Shown here piece by piece: positions 1 to 12,200 of a DNA stretch of 64,000 bases. The DNA is taken from contig OZ037858.1 of NCBI GenBank assembly GCA_964035575.1, forward strand, positions 496,001 through 560,000, in the 5' to 3' direction. Position numbers and translations under genes: made by a program. How positions within the stretch are numbered: the stretch's first letter is position 1; every line of letters begins with the position of its first letter. The notes under the pieces are model-generated. The model saw only the letters and a list, made by a program, of their open reading frames with translations, did no database searches and was not told the DNA's origin. This stretch comes from Rhynchopus sp. YZ270_cl-10. Lineage: Eukaryota; Euglenozoa; Diplonemea; Diplonemida; Diplonemidae.

Positions 1-342
1 GTATGCAAGGATTTCTGTCTCAAGGCGGTGCACGATGCTGGTGTCGTCGTCCGAGCGGAGGGCGCTTTGCTTCATTTCAGTGACCTGCTCCTCCAGCTCG
101 GCAGTGCGGAACTCAAGAAAGCACTTCTCCCCACGGAGTGCCGCAAGCTCGGCATCGTGCGACGAAGCACGCACATCCTCATCCGCCTCACCCTCACGAA
201 GCATGTTCGTCCTCGGATCCGTCCTCGGTGTCGGGTCCTCCTCCTCCTCCTCAAAACACTCGTCAAAGTCTGCATCGCTCACACCATTGTCCAAAAGCGA
301 GTCTTCACTCGCAACCCGGTGCACTGGAGACAATGATGTCAT
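1..342 (-). CDS. N-terminal part of an acidic coiled-coil protein (runs off the left edge)
   Basis: An ATG on the minus strand at 342-340 opens a frame of 114 codons that stays open to base 1, so this is the 5' part of a longer gene. The product begins MTSLSPVHRV. It has an acidic stretch (five Glu and a Asp around residues 31-36) and then a charged, heptad-like helical segment (about residues 63-112, LAALRGEKC...RLETEIL) of the coiled-coil kind. No enzyme motif is visible. The G+C-rich coding run (with G/C at third positions) against the A/T-rich sequence just upstream supports real coding. Function unknown; a cytoskeletal or scaffold role would be a guess. Confidence 0.6.
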   Translation of the reverse strand, partial: MTSLSPVHRVASEDSLLDNGVSDADFDECFEEEEEDPTPRTDPRTNMLREGEADEDVRASSHDAELAALRGEKCFLEFRTAELEEQVTEMKQSALRSDDDTSIVHRLETEILAY

Positions 343-976
343 TTTTTTCTTTGTGTTTCTTATTTTCTGAGGATGGCGGTGGAAATTAAAAACATAGTAG
401 AATCGGTAAAGTTTCATTGATTGCACAAATCCTGAGGAATGATTTGGCGACCATACCCGGTAATACTATTTCTCCTTCAAAGCAAGCAAAAAAAAATATG
501 CCTTTTTTTTTGTCCAATACAACGGGTGGATAGTAAGAGGGGCTTTCGTGGTTTCTAAATATTAGTGTCAACCCTTCGGTTGAGGGGGAAAAGAGATTAC
601 ATACAAAGAACTGACTATGAACACATTACATAAACATGCTGTGAATGGGGGAGAGACTAGAGGAAGGGGAGAGGGGGTTATGGGTTCTGTTCACGACGGT
701 GAAGTAAAACCAGGCACCAAGTAAAGTCATGAATAATGTATCGTAAACGTACTTTTAACGGACCGTAAAAATGTTGGACAATTTGGGAGAAAATCGGGCA
801 GTTGGACTATCATTATGGTCCATATATAGTACGTTTACGGTACTTCATCATGGTGTTGGATATAGGAGCGTAAAGGCGCATAAAGGCCAGTATAGGCCAA
901 ACCCCACCCATTTTCCTCAGCCTTTACGCGCAAAACGCGCCTATACGCGGGGTAAAAATCAGGTGGCTCTTGGTCA

Positions 977-1140
977 AAATAGAAACTTAACACTCATCAC
1001 ACCATAAAACCCATGGGAGACAGGTTGTGGTGAAACGCACACACCCCGGCCTCTTTGGTGAGCGGCTCGGTTCGTCCTAGAACTGCAAAAGTGTGTTCAA
1101 AATGCGTTGTTTCTATTTCCTCCTTCATGAGGTGACAAAA
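977..1140 (+). repeat. SINE-like dispersed repeat A, copy 1
   Basis: This copy aligns with 46541-46708 and, reversed, with 52380-52511. Shared landmarks are AAATAGAAAC at the head, CCCATGGGAGA, a box A-like TGGTGAAACGC, a box B-like GGTTCGTCC about 45 bp later, then TTCAAAATGC and TTTCTATTTCCTCCTTCATG at the tail. Two Pol III-like boxes at tRNA-like spacing suggest a tRNA-derived SINE. The tail is followed by a short A run. Confidence 0.5.
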
Positions 1141-1144
1141 AAAA

Positions 1145-1194
1145 GAGAAGTTGAAAGTGCAAACGCCTCACCGTTCATCGGCGGACGCAGGCAC
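1145..1194 (+). repeat. Dispersed repeat B copy
   Basis: Copy of a roughly 50-bp dispersed motif: AGAAGTTGAAAGTGCAAACG, then CCTCACCGTTCATCGGCGGA, then CGCAGGCAC. Other copies lie near 1964, 3608, 31092, 43226, 51262 and 63092. It directly follows SINE-like copy A. Confidence 0.6.
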
Positions 1195-1600
1195 AAAAAA
1201 AAAAGACGATAGGGGGGTGGTTATTGAACTCAAGAAACGCTAGGACCCGAACAGGCTAGGATACTTACATTTTTTTTTTCCTTTTGCGTTATTTTTTTTA
1301 GTTAGGATTCAGCTAATTCACCAAGAAGAAAAAAGACAGCGGGGGTTTTTGTGTTCCTCCCTACCCTCTTGTGAACGCTTGGTACAAATTTTTTTGAAAA
1401 ATTTAACCGAATTTCTCTATATAAAAAAAAAAAAATGCCAGTTTTTTTTCAACCCCCACGCAATACTAATTAAGGGGTGGGGTTTTGTGGGAAGTTGATT
1501 TTTTTTGATTTGTAGTACGAACAATTACTCGGGTCAGTACAAACAATATTACCCGCTAAAGGCTTGCGGCACTTTGTAGACAGCGACTATGGGAGAGTGG

Positions 1601-1733
1601 CATAATGGTGACAGAGCAGTATTGTGATGGGAGCCTATTGGAATACGCAAAATACATCAAAATACATCACAGTGATGTATTTTGATGTATTTTGCATATT
1701 CCAATAGGCTCCCATCACAATACTGCCACCATT
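1601..1733. mobile_element. Near-perfect foldback (MITE-like palindrome)
   Basis: Two 54-bp arms (1617-1670 and 1672-1725) are reverse complements with one mismatch around a single central base. Outer TAATGGTG / CACCATTA continues the pairing less perfectly. AGAGTGG occurs on both sides (1594-1600 and 1734-1740) and could be a target duplication. It has no coding capacity. By its form it is a small foldback transposon or a hairpin-forming repeat. Confidence 0.65.
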
Positions 1734-1963
1734 AGAGTGGCGGAGAGAGAGAGGGAGAGAGAGATAAGAAATGAGAAAAAGAGGAGGGAAAAAGCTTTTA
1801 AAAAAAATGGTGTCATGCCTCTGGAACTCTATCCATCAAAGAGAAAATAAAACATAATTTTTTCGCAACCCAGTCCTTCTGTTGTGGGGCTGGTGTATGG
1901 AAAATAGCATTTCTTCAAAAAAAAAGGCGAGTTTTTTATTGGGGAAGCAATATAACACTAAAA

Positions 1964-2016
1964 AGAGAAGTTGAAAGTGCAAACGCTTCACCGTTCATCA
2001 GCGGACGCAGGCACCT
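1964..2016 (+). repeat. Dispersed repeat B copy
   Basis: Good copy of repeat B (AGAAGTTGAAAGTGCAAACG, CTTCACCGTTCATCAGCGGA, CGCAGGCACCTGGTT), two or three bases different from the copy at 1145. Confidence 0.6.
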
Positions 2017-3352
2017 GGTTCAAAAAAATAAAAAAACACATGATAACACAAAAGGAGGACCATCTGCACAGATGGTTGCACTATTCCAACAATTTATTGA
2101 AAAAAAGGGAAGTATTCAGCGATACGCCAGGGGTAGGCACAGCAACACTGGAGAAAAGAAAAGAAAAGAAACCATAAAACAAGATAGGGTATACGCAGTT
2201 CCCCCATTTGAAGACAACAAATTCAAAACAACAGTCAGGAGCCTTTTTTTTTTTTCATAGATTCTTACAATGTTTCATAGGGGGGAAACACTTCCCTCCA
2301 GGGGGGTATTTCTTTTTTGAAAACTTTTTTTTTTACCATTCCTTTTATGGAACGGAGCATGTACGGTCCTGGAAGCTCCAAGAAAATGGAGTCGGTGGGC
2401 TAAAGAGGAAGTTGCCTTCCTAAACGTGCACACACAACTGGCAAAAAAAAGGGGAGGTGTCGTCACCCACCTATATCATGGAAATAACATTGCTTACCAA
2501 TGGTACACTCCAATACTGTTGCCCCCTTTTTTTTCGCACAGTTCTGAACTTCTTTAGCAGGTGTCTTATGTGAAAAACCGCAGTTAAGAAGGGTTCAGAA
2601 TGCTTGCGCGAAGACAAATTGGGCGTATAACAAAACAAGGAAATAAACAAACAAACCAAAACAGAACATACTTTACACGGTAGCCCTGTTGGGAAATGGT
2701 TGCGGTCTAAAACAGGTGTAATTACGTCGCACATGAAATTTCACCTGTTTTGGACCCCGTAACCCGGCACGCAATTTCCCAACAGTCCCACCGTGTAGCC
2801 ACCCACTGAACGGGGGGAGGGGAGGTTTTTTTTTTTGGCAATAATCTGCTAAATCATATCCCCTGCGAGAATCAACATAACCTGACATCAACAACGCTTC
2901 TCGCATATAACTCCCCCCTTCCGTTCACTTCTCGTTACATACTATTTTTTATACACACAAAACTTCAATTTTTTTTTCATGTACTAAGGATCATCATTCG
3001 CTTCTGCACTCCACCGAAGCACAGGCGGGAAAAAAAAAAGCACGTAGTTTTTTCTTACGGCAACACTACTTATGGACGGTGCTAATATAGCTGGCCTTAT
3101 GTCGGGCTTCACAGGCATGCTCCAGTACAATGTCACTCCTTCTCTTAACAAAGAGCGCTTGAAAAAGGTTACACCGAAATAGGGCACAGCTCAAGCTCAC
3201 AAAGATGTTCATTACAGCATCAGTTGAAGAGGGGGGTGATACGGCATCCTGGTGGAGGGGGGGTGCCTCTGTACCGGCCAAGGCTTTTTGCTAGCTAGTG
3301 AAGGCTATGTGGGGGGGGGATGTGAATGAAAAGAAACGAAGAAAAGTTTAAT

Positions 3353-3378
3353 CTAAGCCTTTCGTGCTTAGTCACCTT
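3353..3378 (+). repeat. Dispersed hairpin repeat C
   Basis: CTAAGC and GCTTAG form a 6-bp stem around a 7-base loop, followed by TCACCTT. The same hairpin, usually preceded by GATGAAC, recurs near 15228, 31324, 31876, 49903 and 62877. A degraded repeat B lies about 40 bp downstream (3395-3440). Confidence 0.5.
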
Positions 3379-3607
3379 AAAAAAAGGGGGGCAAAAAGAA
3401 GGGGTACAAAGGCACTACCTTAGATCGGCGGACCCAGGTACTAAGAAAATTCGATGAATGTGCTTATCATGCATGTACATCTTTTAATGAAGAGGTGAGA
3501 GAGAGTGTAGAACGTCTGTTGAAGAAAAGAAAAGAAGACAAAAAAAAATCTCAGACATCTACACCCAAGAGAACTTACCTCGTATACTATTATGCCTCAA
3601 AAAAAAA

Positions 3608-3650
3608 AGGTGCAAAACGCCTCACCGTTCATAGGCGGACACAGGCACTG
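3608..3650 (+). repeat. Dispersed repeat B copy
   Basis: Shorter copy of repeat B: GGTGCAAAACGCCTCACCGT, then TCATAGGCGGACACAGGCAC. Confidence 0.5.
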
Positions 3651-3968
3651 TACTGAAAGAGAAAAAAACTGCTGTATGTAAATTCTTATTTGTTCTTATT
3701 GCGTCCCCTCCCCACCCAACCCCCCTCACCTCCAAAAAATGGTTTGCCTACTTCTCTCCATATTTTTCGATATCTCTCCATTTTCAAAATCACAGTGTAA
3801 TTTTTTCGTTCAAACAAATTTGACTTGAAATACTCTCAAAAACAGACCTTTGGAACGGTTAGGGTGGACCCTCAACCATACATCCATCGTTTTACAATCT
3901 AAAAAATATGAGAACCTACTTAAGAGACCTGAGACAAAGCCTAATAGGTGTACAAAAAAGCCCTCCTC

Positions 3969-6104
3969 TTAACAACACCCTTCGGTGAGAAGGGAGGCGC
4001 TGCCGCTGAGGATGACCGCTTGGAGGGCGGGGTCTTTGTCGGAACGCATGCCACTTATATCACATTCATGCGCGAGATGGACGAGCAGGCGGTGCTGGGC
4101 GAGGAGCGCGGTGCGGAGGGAAGCCTCATCTGGGGACACGGCACCACCACCACCTCCACCTCCACCCCCTACACTAAGACGTGCATCACGCTGTGGGGAA
4201 CACCCCTGCAGCCTCGGAACGTACAACGCATCGCCCGGTGTGGGTGTCGGCGACACCGCCTCTACTGCATGGTTGCCTGTCACACCCCTCTTGGGCTCCT
4301 CACTCCCAAACCTCTCTGCCTCATCAATAGCCGTCATCAACACAGCAACATTCGCCTCCTCAGGCACCTCGATACGCAAAAAGGTGCAACACGCCGCAAC
4401 ACAATGGTACTGCTGCCAGGCCAATGCGCATAATGCCTGAATGCGCACCTCTGCGTCAGAGCAAGGGGCGTCGTCTGTGTCTGCAGGAGGCGAAGGAGTA
4501 GGGGGTGCAAGAAGTACAGGAGGTGGCGGTTGCGGTGTGTATGCATCAGGCAAAGGGAAAACCGGGATGCGTGTAGGTGAAGGTGAAGGAGACAGAATCG
4601 CAGTGTCAGGCTTAACAAGCTGTTCCACCCGGGTCTCGAGAAGCTCAACTCGAAGTGCGTCTTCCTCCTGTCTGACCCGTAGGATGTGGAGTTCCTGTTC
4701 TACCCGTTCGCGTTCTGCATCGCGTACTAAGGTTTCCTGGTGTTGGCTGCGCAGCTCCTCTGCACGGTTCTCTTGAAGCTGTGCCATAAGCTTAGCTAGC
4801 TCCTCCCTTTGAAAGGAGGCTTCTTGTTCCATCTGTTGGTGTGCCTCTTGTGCTTGGCGGAGTTTTTGTTCCTCGAGCTTCAATAAGGCTGTGGGAGGGG
4901 GTTGTGACTTCTTCCGTTCCGCCTCTTCCTTCAACTCTTTTTCCAGCGACCGTCTTGCGAGACGAAGACTTTCCAACTCCCTTTTTTGCTCGAGAAGTGC
5001 CTGCTCTGCTTGCTGTCTTAACGTCGCTGCACGCTGCTCTTCATCACGGAGACTTTGTTCACGTTGGTGCCGTGCCTCTTCTTCGCGTTGCCGTGCCTCC
5101 TCCTCACGTTGTGTTGCGAGGCGTTCTCGGGTGGCTGTCTTTTTGTGCGCTTCATTGCGTTGAAAACGTTCTAATTCGAGTTTGTCTTCACGGTAGGTTC
5201 GTTCGCTTGCTGCGACCACGTGGCGGGCGACGCCTTCTTCGTCTTCGAGGTCGAGTCTCTCTTCGGCAAACAAATTTGCGACTGCGTTGAGCTGCTCTCT
5301 GACAAGGAAGGAGATTTCATCTGCCTGCCGAGACCGTTCTGCTTCTTCCTTTCTCCGCAACGTCTCTGCCGTGAGTGGCGACGGCAGCGGCGGCAGGTCT
5401 TCCTCATCCAACATATCAGCAGACGTCAGGTTCCTGGACGACCCTGTCAAATTCTGCGACGACACATTCTGCGCATCGTCCACCGTCCTCCCCTCCGTCG
5501 GTGCTGTCGTTGCAATGCTTTCACTCTCATCAACAGATCCTCTCACAGAACCTCCCCCCGTCAGTTGTTTGCTATATTCACAAAACGTAGTCAACCATGT
5601 ATACAAAATGCGGGTAGGATGCTTTGACGGCAAATCATGCGGCGGTGGCGGCAGCAACGCAGACGCAGATGAATACGGAAAGAAGAGCTCCTTCGACGGA
5701 TCCGCCGCAATGATCTTGTTTAGCACCTCCCAAGGCGTGGATTGGCACACATCTGATGTGTCCGTCCACGGCTTTTCTGCACGAGGTTCCACCAGACGAA
5801 CCGCCTTGCAAACCAAAATCATCAATTTCGTAATAAACGTTGACTCTGTGCTGTTCTTCTTTCTGCGATACCGTCCTAAGGAGTGAATATCCTTCTCACT
5901 CAGCTTTGCACGCACTTGCAGCACACTGTTAATGTACTTCCCAGTTGCCGACTCCCCAATCAAAAACGACGAATCGTTCACGGTAGATGCCCTTCTCTTA
6001 CGCGACACTTCACTGGGCCTCTGCGAAGACGAAGCATTGGTCGAAGTACGTGGACGCACCTTGCCCCCATGAACATTAGCCCCTGTCCCCCTTGAGCTGC
6101 CCAT
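3969..6104 (-). CDS. 711-aa coiled-coil protein of unknown function
   Basis: One uninterrupted frame from ATG at 6104. The N-terminus (about 1-50) is basic and Ser/Thr-rich (RKRRAS). Residues about 50-180 look like a small globular region (GKYINSVLQVRAKLSEKDIHS... WEVLNKIIAADPSKELF). A low-complexity linker follows (about 180-240). A long Glu/Arg/Gln-rich coiled coil spans about 245-510 (repeats such as REEEARQREEEARHQRE), broken by Pro. A Pro-rich stretch (about 515-555), a short Cys-containing helical region and a run of Gly near 655 complete it. No signal peptide or membrane segment is visible. The pattern suits a scaffold, basal-body or trafficking adaptor, but I do not recognise a family. 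It lies 165 bp downstream (minus sense) of the next gene's stop. Confidence 0.75.
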   Translation of the reverse strand: MGSSRGTGANVHGGKVRPRTSTNASSSQRPSEVSRKRRASTVNDSSFLIGESATGKYINSVLQVRAKLSEKDIHSLGRYRRKKNSTESTFITKLMILVCKAVRLVEPRAEKPWTDTSDVCQSTPWEVLNKIIAADPSKELFFPYSSASALLPPPPHDLPSKHPTRILYTWLTTFCEYSKQLTGGGSVRGSVDESESIATTAPTEGRTVDDAQNVSSQNLTGSSRNLTSADMLDEEDLPPLPSPLTAETLRRKEEAERSRQADEISFLVREQLNAVANLFAEERLDLEDEEGVARHVVAASERTYREDKLELERFQRNEAHKKTATRERLATQREEEARQREEEARHQREQSLRDEEQRAATLRQQAEQALLEQKRELESLRLARRSLEKELKEEAERKKSQPPPTALLKLEEQKLRQAQEAHQQMEQEASFQREELAKLMAQLQENRAEELRSQHQETLVRDAERERVEQELHILRVRQEEDALRVELLETRVEQLVKPDTAILSPSPSPTRIPVFPLPDAYTPQPPPPVLLAPPTPSPPADTDDAPCSDAEVRIQALCALAWQQYHCVAACCTFLRIEVPEEANVAVLMTAIDEAERFGSEEPKRGVTGNHAVEAVSPTPTPGDALYVPRLQGCSPQRDARLSVGGGGGGGGGAVSPDEASLRTALLAQHRLLVHLAHECDISGMRSDKDPALQAVILSGSASLLTEGCC

Positions 6105-6269
6105 CTCTTCAGAGGGGGTGGGGAGTGCTGTTTATGTGAGTGAAGGAGGAAAGGAAAGGGGGCAAGAATGAGAAAAATATGGCATTTTTTTAACGAATTT
6201 TGTAACTGAATCCAAAAAGGCATTTTGAAAACTCCATGATAAATTGTGTTAACAATATCAAGATTTCTT

Positions 6270-9200
6270 TTAATTGAGTGTTACTGGATATTGATTGTCG
6301 AAGAGCCAGTTTGCAGGGCGACGGTGAAACATGCAGGTTTCCGCGCCGTTGCTTTTTATGAGAGAGAGGGGCGAGAGGAGGTAGCGGGTGCCGTCGGCAA
6401 ACTCGACTTGGAGGAGGGAGTCGTCGTTGTCCCAGGGGCCTCCTGCAAGACGCACCACGGTCCCTGAGGTGCCGAGGTAGTTGCGCATGCTTTCAAACCA
6501 CACTGAGTTGCCTCGTTGCATGTACTCAACGTATTCTGCGTCGTAAATGAGGTACGCAGTATCCCCCACCAAAAACCCTTTGTAATGCAACACCGGATCT
6601 GCCCCCACCTCCAGCGCCAACGGAGGATGCTGGCACCCACAGATATACGCCCGCTGACAGACCTGCGTCGTACATTCACACGGCCTCCCACTACAACTGA
6701 TCCCTCCGTCGCACGGTGCCGTATGGCGAAGCTTCACAATCTGTACATCCCTCCACCCCAACAACGTGCCGCCCTTTGTGAACAAAGTGGTGTTGATAGT
6801 GCCTCCGGAGAGAACGGTGTTTGCGCTGGAAAGGGTGATGATTTCGTCCTTGGTGATGTGGTAGTTGGGGTGGCTGAAGAGGTGAAGAACAGCGCTGTTT
6901 GGATAGTCCGAGAGGTCGATACCGTCGTCGGGTAGAATTTCTTCCTTGTAGACTTCGAATCCTGAGGGCTGTGCGGACGTAGATTCTGAGGATCTGATGA
7001 GAGACCTCATGAGCGTTTTGGTCATTTCCAGGTATGCGCCGCTGAAGAGCAATGTAATAGAGTGGACAACCTTGGCACGATCTCGAGATGTTTGCATAAC
7101 CCGGTTGTTCTGTTCTGCACCGTGTATGTACAATGGTGTGGACTCTGCTTGCATCACACTGCGCATCCGTTTTTCAGAGATTTCATGAAAATAGTGTCGA
7201 TGTCTCTCAGCATAGGGTGACTGCACCAACGCAACCTTCAAAAAAAACTGATACTGCAATCCATCCGCGTACACATAGGTGCTGTCACGGTCCATATCCT
7301 TTGTCAGATTAAAAAACCGTTTGCGGATTAATTTGCAGCCTCGGTTGGAGGTGTTGTTTGTTAGGCGGTCGAATGGAACGACAACTCCGGTACACCATGG
7401 TAGCATACAGCATGTTTCTATGCAGGCGGTGCGGAGAAGGTGGGGACGGTCCTGCGCGGAGAGACGGTGGTGTTTATAGTCCCCTGTTGAGTTAAATGCG
7501 AGGTGCGCTTCGCAGTTTTCAGCAGGGTTAATGAGCTTTGCGTCATCGTAGGAAAACTGCTGCGTAATCAGGTCAAAATCCTTATAGGTATTGTCCGAAA
7601 AGACCTCCAGCTGGTCATACCAGGTGGTCACAGTGTTGACCTTCTTCCGCAACCCAAGCTTCGTAATCTGCCGTCCCCAGTCCACAACGACCTCTCCATG
7701 CCCCCATCCACTCTCCACAACAGGAATCCCATTCTTTCCTATTTGCGGTGCAGAGCCACTCATAAACCATTTTAGCCCAATTATATCGCCAGACCGGCTC
7801 TTTTTGAAGAACACTGTGAGGCAGAACCATTCATTGTCGGTCACCCCACCGCCTCGTTGGGTTGCGGCGTAGAAGGCGTTGTTTCGCCCATTCCGGAATG
7901 CTACGGTTTGGCGGGTTGCGTGCCCATATCGTGCGGCATTGATAGGATTTGCTGCAGTAGTCGACAATGGAGTATCCCTTGGAGACCCGGTTATCTCAAA
8001 GATCCATGCATTGGGGAGAGTCGCATTCGAGAGTTTCCCCCAAATAGAGAGACGGTCGGGAAAAAAGGGGTCTGGGAGATCGTTGTGGACGTAGGTTTCC
8101 GTGCAGGCGTTGTCGTCTTCGTTAGGGTAGAGAGGTTCTTCATTGCGAAAGATGCGGTTACCACGGTGTGTGTCAAAGTGTTTGTTATAGATAGCCGTTT
8201 GGTCGCGGTCGTAGTGCACACCACCATAGAGATGCTGGGTGGACTTAGTAGCACGGAGACGCAAGCTTGCGTTGCCTTCAACCCGATCCACCCCATCACT
8301 CTCAATAATACACCCCGTCGAATTTTTTTGAAATCCAGTACTAGTCTGTGGGGTAGCCTCCGTATTGCAGAGGTACAGCCCTGCACGCAATGCCATTCCT
8401 TTATGCCATGTTAGAGGGATGATGCGGATGTACCGTGCTAGAATAGGGTCGTGGAATTCTCGGACAATCGCATTCTTGTATTCGTGGTTGCCCTCGAAAC
8501 TGCGGAAGTTGTCGACAGAGGAGAAGTCGATGCCGTTCATTGAGTAGTTCACCATGAAGGAAGTGACCCATTCAGAGGTGTGCAGGGGATGTTTTTCGTA
8601 TCCTTGGATGACCACCCCGCGGACGAGGGTGATGGCAGCGTCCGAGAACGAGGTTTGGATTTGGTACCATTCATGGTCGTAGAGAGGGGTGTCCACTGCG
8701 GTGCCTGTAGAGCCGCCGCCGTCTTTGGCACGCCATGCGGCAAGAGAGTGGAGGCGTCCGCGGTGCATTCCTACTGAAGGCACAGTCCGCTCCGGTAAAG
8801 TGTACACCTCTTCAAAGGAGGAGGCAGACCGTTTGTGTCCATCACCATTGTAGATGTAAGGCGCAGAACAGTCGCCCATATCGAGGTCAAAGTTTTCGAA
8901 CAAAATCGGTACCATAGTGACAGCAGCCTGCGCATCGTTGACAGTGTCCGAAGCACGCTCATTGTTTTTGCGAGAAATGCACGCAATAAAAGGCACCGCA
9001 TCCACATCCAGCTGCGACATCCCCTTCAGCTGCACCAACTCCCCCTTTGCGAAGGTTTTGACTGCGAGCATTGCTGTTGCTTTGAGGGATTCGATTTTGA
9101 TGGAGAGACGTTCCGTGTCTTCTTCGGGTAGGATGCTCCAACCTTCGTGGAAGAGCCAGCTGAGGGAGAGGGGGCGTTCGAAGAAGAGTTTGACTTGAAC

Positions 9201-12200
9201 GGGTTGGGTGGTATTGAATTCTACGAGAAGGGAGTCAATGCCAAGCTGTGCGTCGTGGCGGTTGAAGACAAATAGATAGTCGTTTCCACAGATATTCAGG
9301 TCCGTTATGTTTACCAGCGAGGGGCGGTGCACCGTTTGCGCATAGCTCAGAAAGCTGTTCACAGCGGACCCCCCCTTTGCAGGGTCCGCATCCTGCACTG
9401 CAGCGCTGTTCCGCTTCTTCACCCGAACATTCGAAAAGCGTGAATTAGGGAATTTATCTGCAAAAAACAGAGGCGCTCTCTCCACCTCGGACAACACTCC
9501 GGTGCATATGAAGTCGTTCTCTGGACACTTCCGGACCTGGTATTTCACGGTGGTGTCGGGGTCGTGTATTTGAAGGCATCCGTAGAGTGGTTCTGCGGAG
9601 TGCGATTCACCGACAGTAAAGTTCATTCCGTTGTGTGCAAAAACTACCTTAGTGTCGACGCGAGAGAGGCTCCAGGAATCATGTGCGGAGCATTGTTGGT
9701 TTGTGTGTCGTTCCCGTTGTGATTGCAGCATCGGGGAGATAAGAATCGAGTTTTCATACGCATCCGCCACGCCGTTCTCAATGCCCAAAAGGAATTTAAG
9801 TGAGTTCGGGCGAAACTCCTTCGAATTTTGCGTTGAATTCAGATATGTCACTGAATCGTTGAAGCCCAGACCCGAATGCGTTATAGGAAACTGCGTCGTG
9901 CTCAATGAAATCCTTGCCTTCTTATTGCAAGGCAGCCCCCAAATCGTCAAGCTTGAGACCGGAATTAAAGAGCAGGCAATCTGCGAGAAATCGCCTTCAT
10001 TCTCCAACTGCCCAACATGCTTTGCACGATACACATTCGGCTCCGCTGCGTAATGGTTAATCTTCATGGACCCGACCCTCTTTTGCTCGTAGTTCACATT
10101 TGGGGCAGCGTTTTTCTCTATGATGTTGGTCCCAAGGGAATCCTTGTTGTAGTCCTGCCAGAAGAAGGAGATGGGCCTGAGGGACGACGTTTCTGCGTAC
10201 GTCTCCACTTCAAAGAGAGTCATGTCGAGTGCATTTGGGTATACGATGTAGACGTAGCGCCCAGAGAGTCTGCAGTCCATGTCCACAACCAGGATCTTCC
10301 TGCGTGTGGATGTGTACTGTGAGGACCACAGCGGGACAGAGGACGCATAAGATTCGTTGTTGAAGCGGTACTTCTCAGAGTTGCCCCGCACGTCCTTCAG
10401 TCCGTACCGTTCTACGTTGATGTGCTCTGCAAAGGTCTGGTTCACGCACAGTGTGTTGCTATGAGAAAACTGTAGGTTCGCATTTGTCTCGTATGCTGAC
10501 GCAAAAGCGTTCTTCTCTGTATTGCGATGTGCCAGCTCATATGCCTCGTACGGCCCATTGGGGTTGTCGCCAACGTAAATCTGAAACTCCTGATTCCAAT
10601 CCAACGAAGCCCGGTCAGGGTAGAACACAACCTTGGACACTGCGTGGGACACTCCCAGGTCCACCCTGAAGTATGGAGAGTGGAACATCTTGCGGTTTGA
10701 GGATACACTGCACTGCTTCTGTGCATCTCGATGTCCATCGAGGCAGTTTGGCAGCTCGTCTGTCTCTGTGGTGAGGGTGCGGTTGCTGCTGCCTTTGTAG
10801 CAGAAGTCTATTGTTGCGTTAGAGAAGCGTTGGAACTCACCCGAGAGGACACGGTACTGCCGTACGACGGTGCCCTCAGGTTCTGTGTTGTCCGAGGCAG
10901 GGGTCGCAGCGGAGTAGCGTACTGTGGGTGCGATGGTCTGGGCAGAGCCACCCATCACCTCTACCAGAACGTTGTTGTGGCGTGAGAAGCATTCAGGGCC
11001 ACCCCCAGGTACGTCGCAGCCCAAAAACACCTGCACGCTTTCGATCAACACAGGCGACCGTACGTGGATCTCCACATACTCCTCAACCCCACCCGTCGCA
11101 AGCTCGACGAAGCGTGCAACGTCAAAGTCGCCGTCCATCATAACAGTGTTGGCAACAGTGCTGTTCCGCTTGCTTGACACATACAGGTTCACGTCGGCAT
11201 GCGTCAAGTAGCCCCCACCCAGCTCCTTCAGAAGAAGTTCGGATATCTTCAGTCCCGTGTGCTGTGCCTGTTGGTAGTGGCGTGGCTCGTATTGCCCGTA
11301 AGGGTTGAACTGTCGGATCCTGAGCTTCGTGATCGGCACGCAGTGGTCGCCCTCGTTGCCAGAGGAGATGATCTGCACGTCCTGCAGTATGAGATACGAA
11401 GGGTTTGCGTCGAACAGCTCAAGTTGGAAGCAGCGCTGTTCGTTGATCCCCGCCAAGTCTGCTTCGGTCCAAGTGATCTGAAGCACCGTTGTGTAAAAAT
11501 GATCCAAAGCCTTGTACTTCTCAATGGCCCCAGTATGAGTATTACGCAAGATAACCCCCAAGAAGCCTCTGTTCCCTGGTGTCGCACCCGATGTAGGTGC
11601 GCCCCCAGAAAGCTTGAAGGTGACAGACGAAACCGGAGTGCAGAACACCGGCGAAAAAATGGATATCGATTCCGTCGCATCTGTCGACGTGACCAGCGAC
11701 GCAGGCGCAAGCCCATGCGCAGTAGAGATGTACTCGTTGTCGGTCGTGTACGTCCCCTTTGTCACCCAGTCAAGGTACCCAGAGCCTGCTGACCAAACAT
11801 AGCTTCGCTGCACCTCCTCGTTTTCAAGACAAGAGATCGTTTGGTTCATTGCCGCAGCACCTGTGTCCCTGAGCATGCAACGGCGCATTGACGCGAACCC
11901 TCCACTGGTGATGTCCAGGCAGGCGTCCCAACCTGACGCATATCTGAGAACGTTTTTGGACGCATCCAGTCGGAAGGTTTGTGTGGTAACGCCACTGCAG
12001 ACCTCGAGAGTGCAGGGCTGGTCTAGACCAGGACAGCCGACACAGATGTTGTTGTCGTAGACACTGCGCAGTGTGCTGCGGGAGAAGTAGAACATACTGC
12101 CCCACTTGCGCATAGCGTTCCCTCCTGTGTCGCATGCCACACCGTACAGCACGTCCCCGAGAGACGGGGCGACTGCGTCACGTAGACTCAGACAGATATC

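Larger units (their letters stand above)
343..3968. other. Repeat-rich spacer, 3.6 kb
   Basis: I see no gene here. The spacer is A/T-rich with many A and T runs. It holds a SINE-like copy (977-1140), a foldback (1601-1733), three good copies of a short dispersed repeat (1145-1194, 1964-2016, 3608-3650) and one hairpin repeat (3353-3378), all listed separately. A weak inverted repeat (tataggagcgtaaagg near 859 against cctttacgcg...cctata near 919-944) may be another decayed transposon. Short open frames at 1971-2466 and 2471-3281 overlap homopolymers and resemble nothing I know. Confidence 0.6.
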
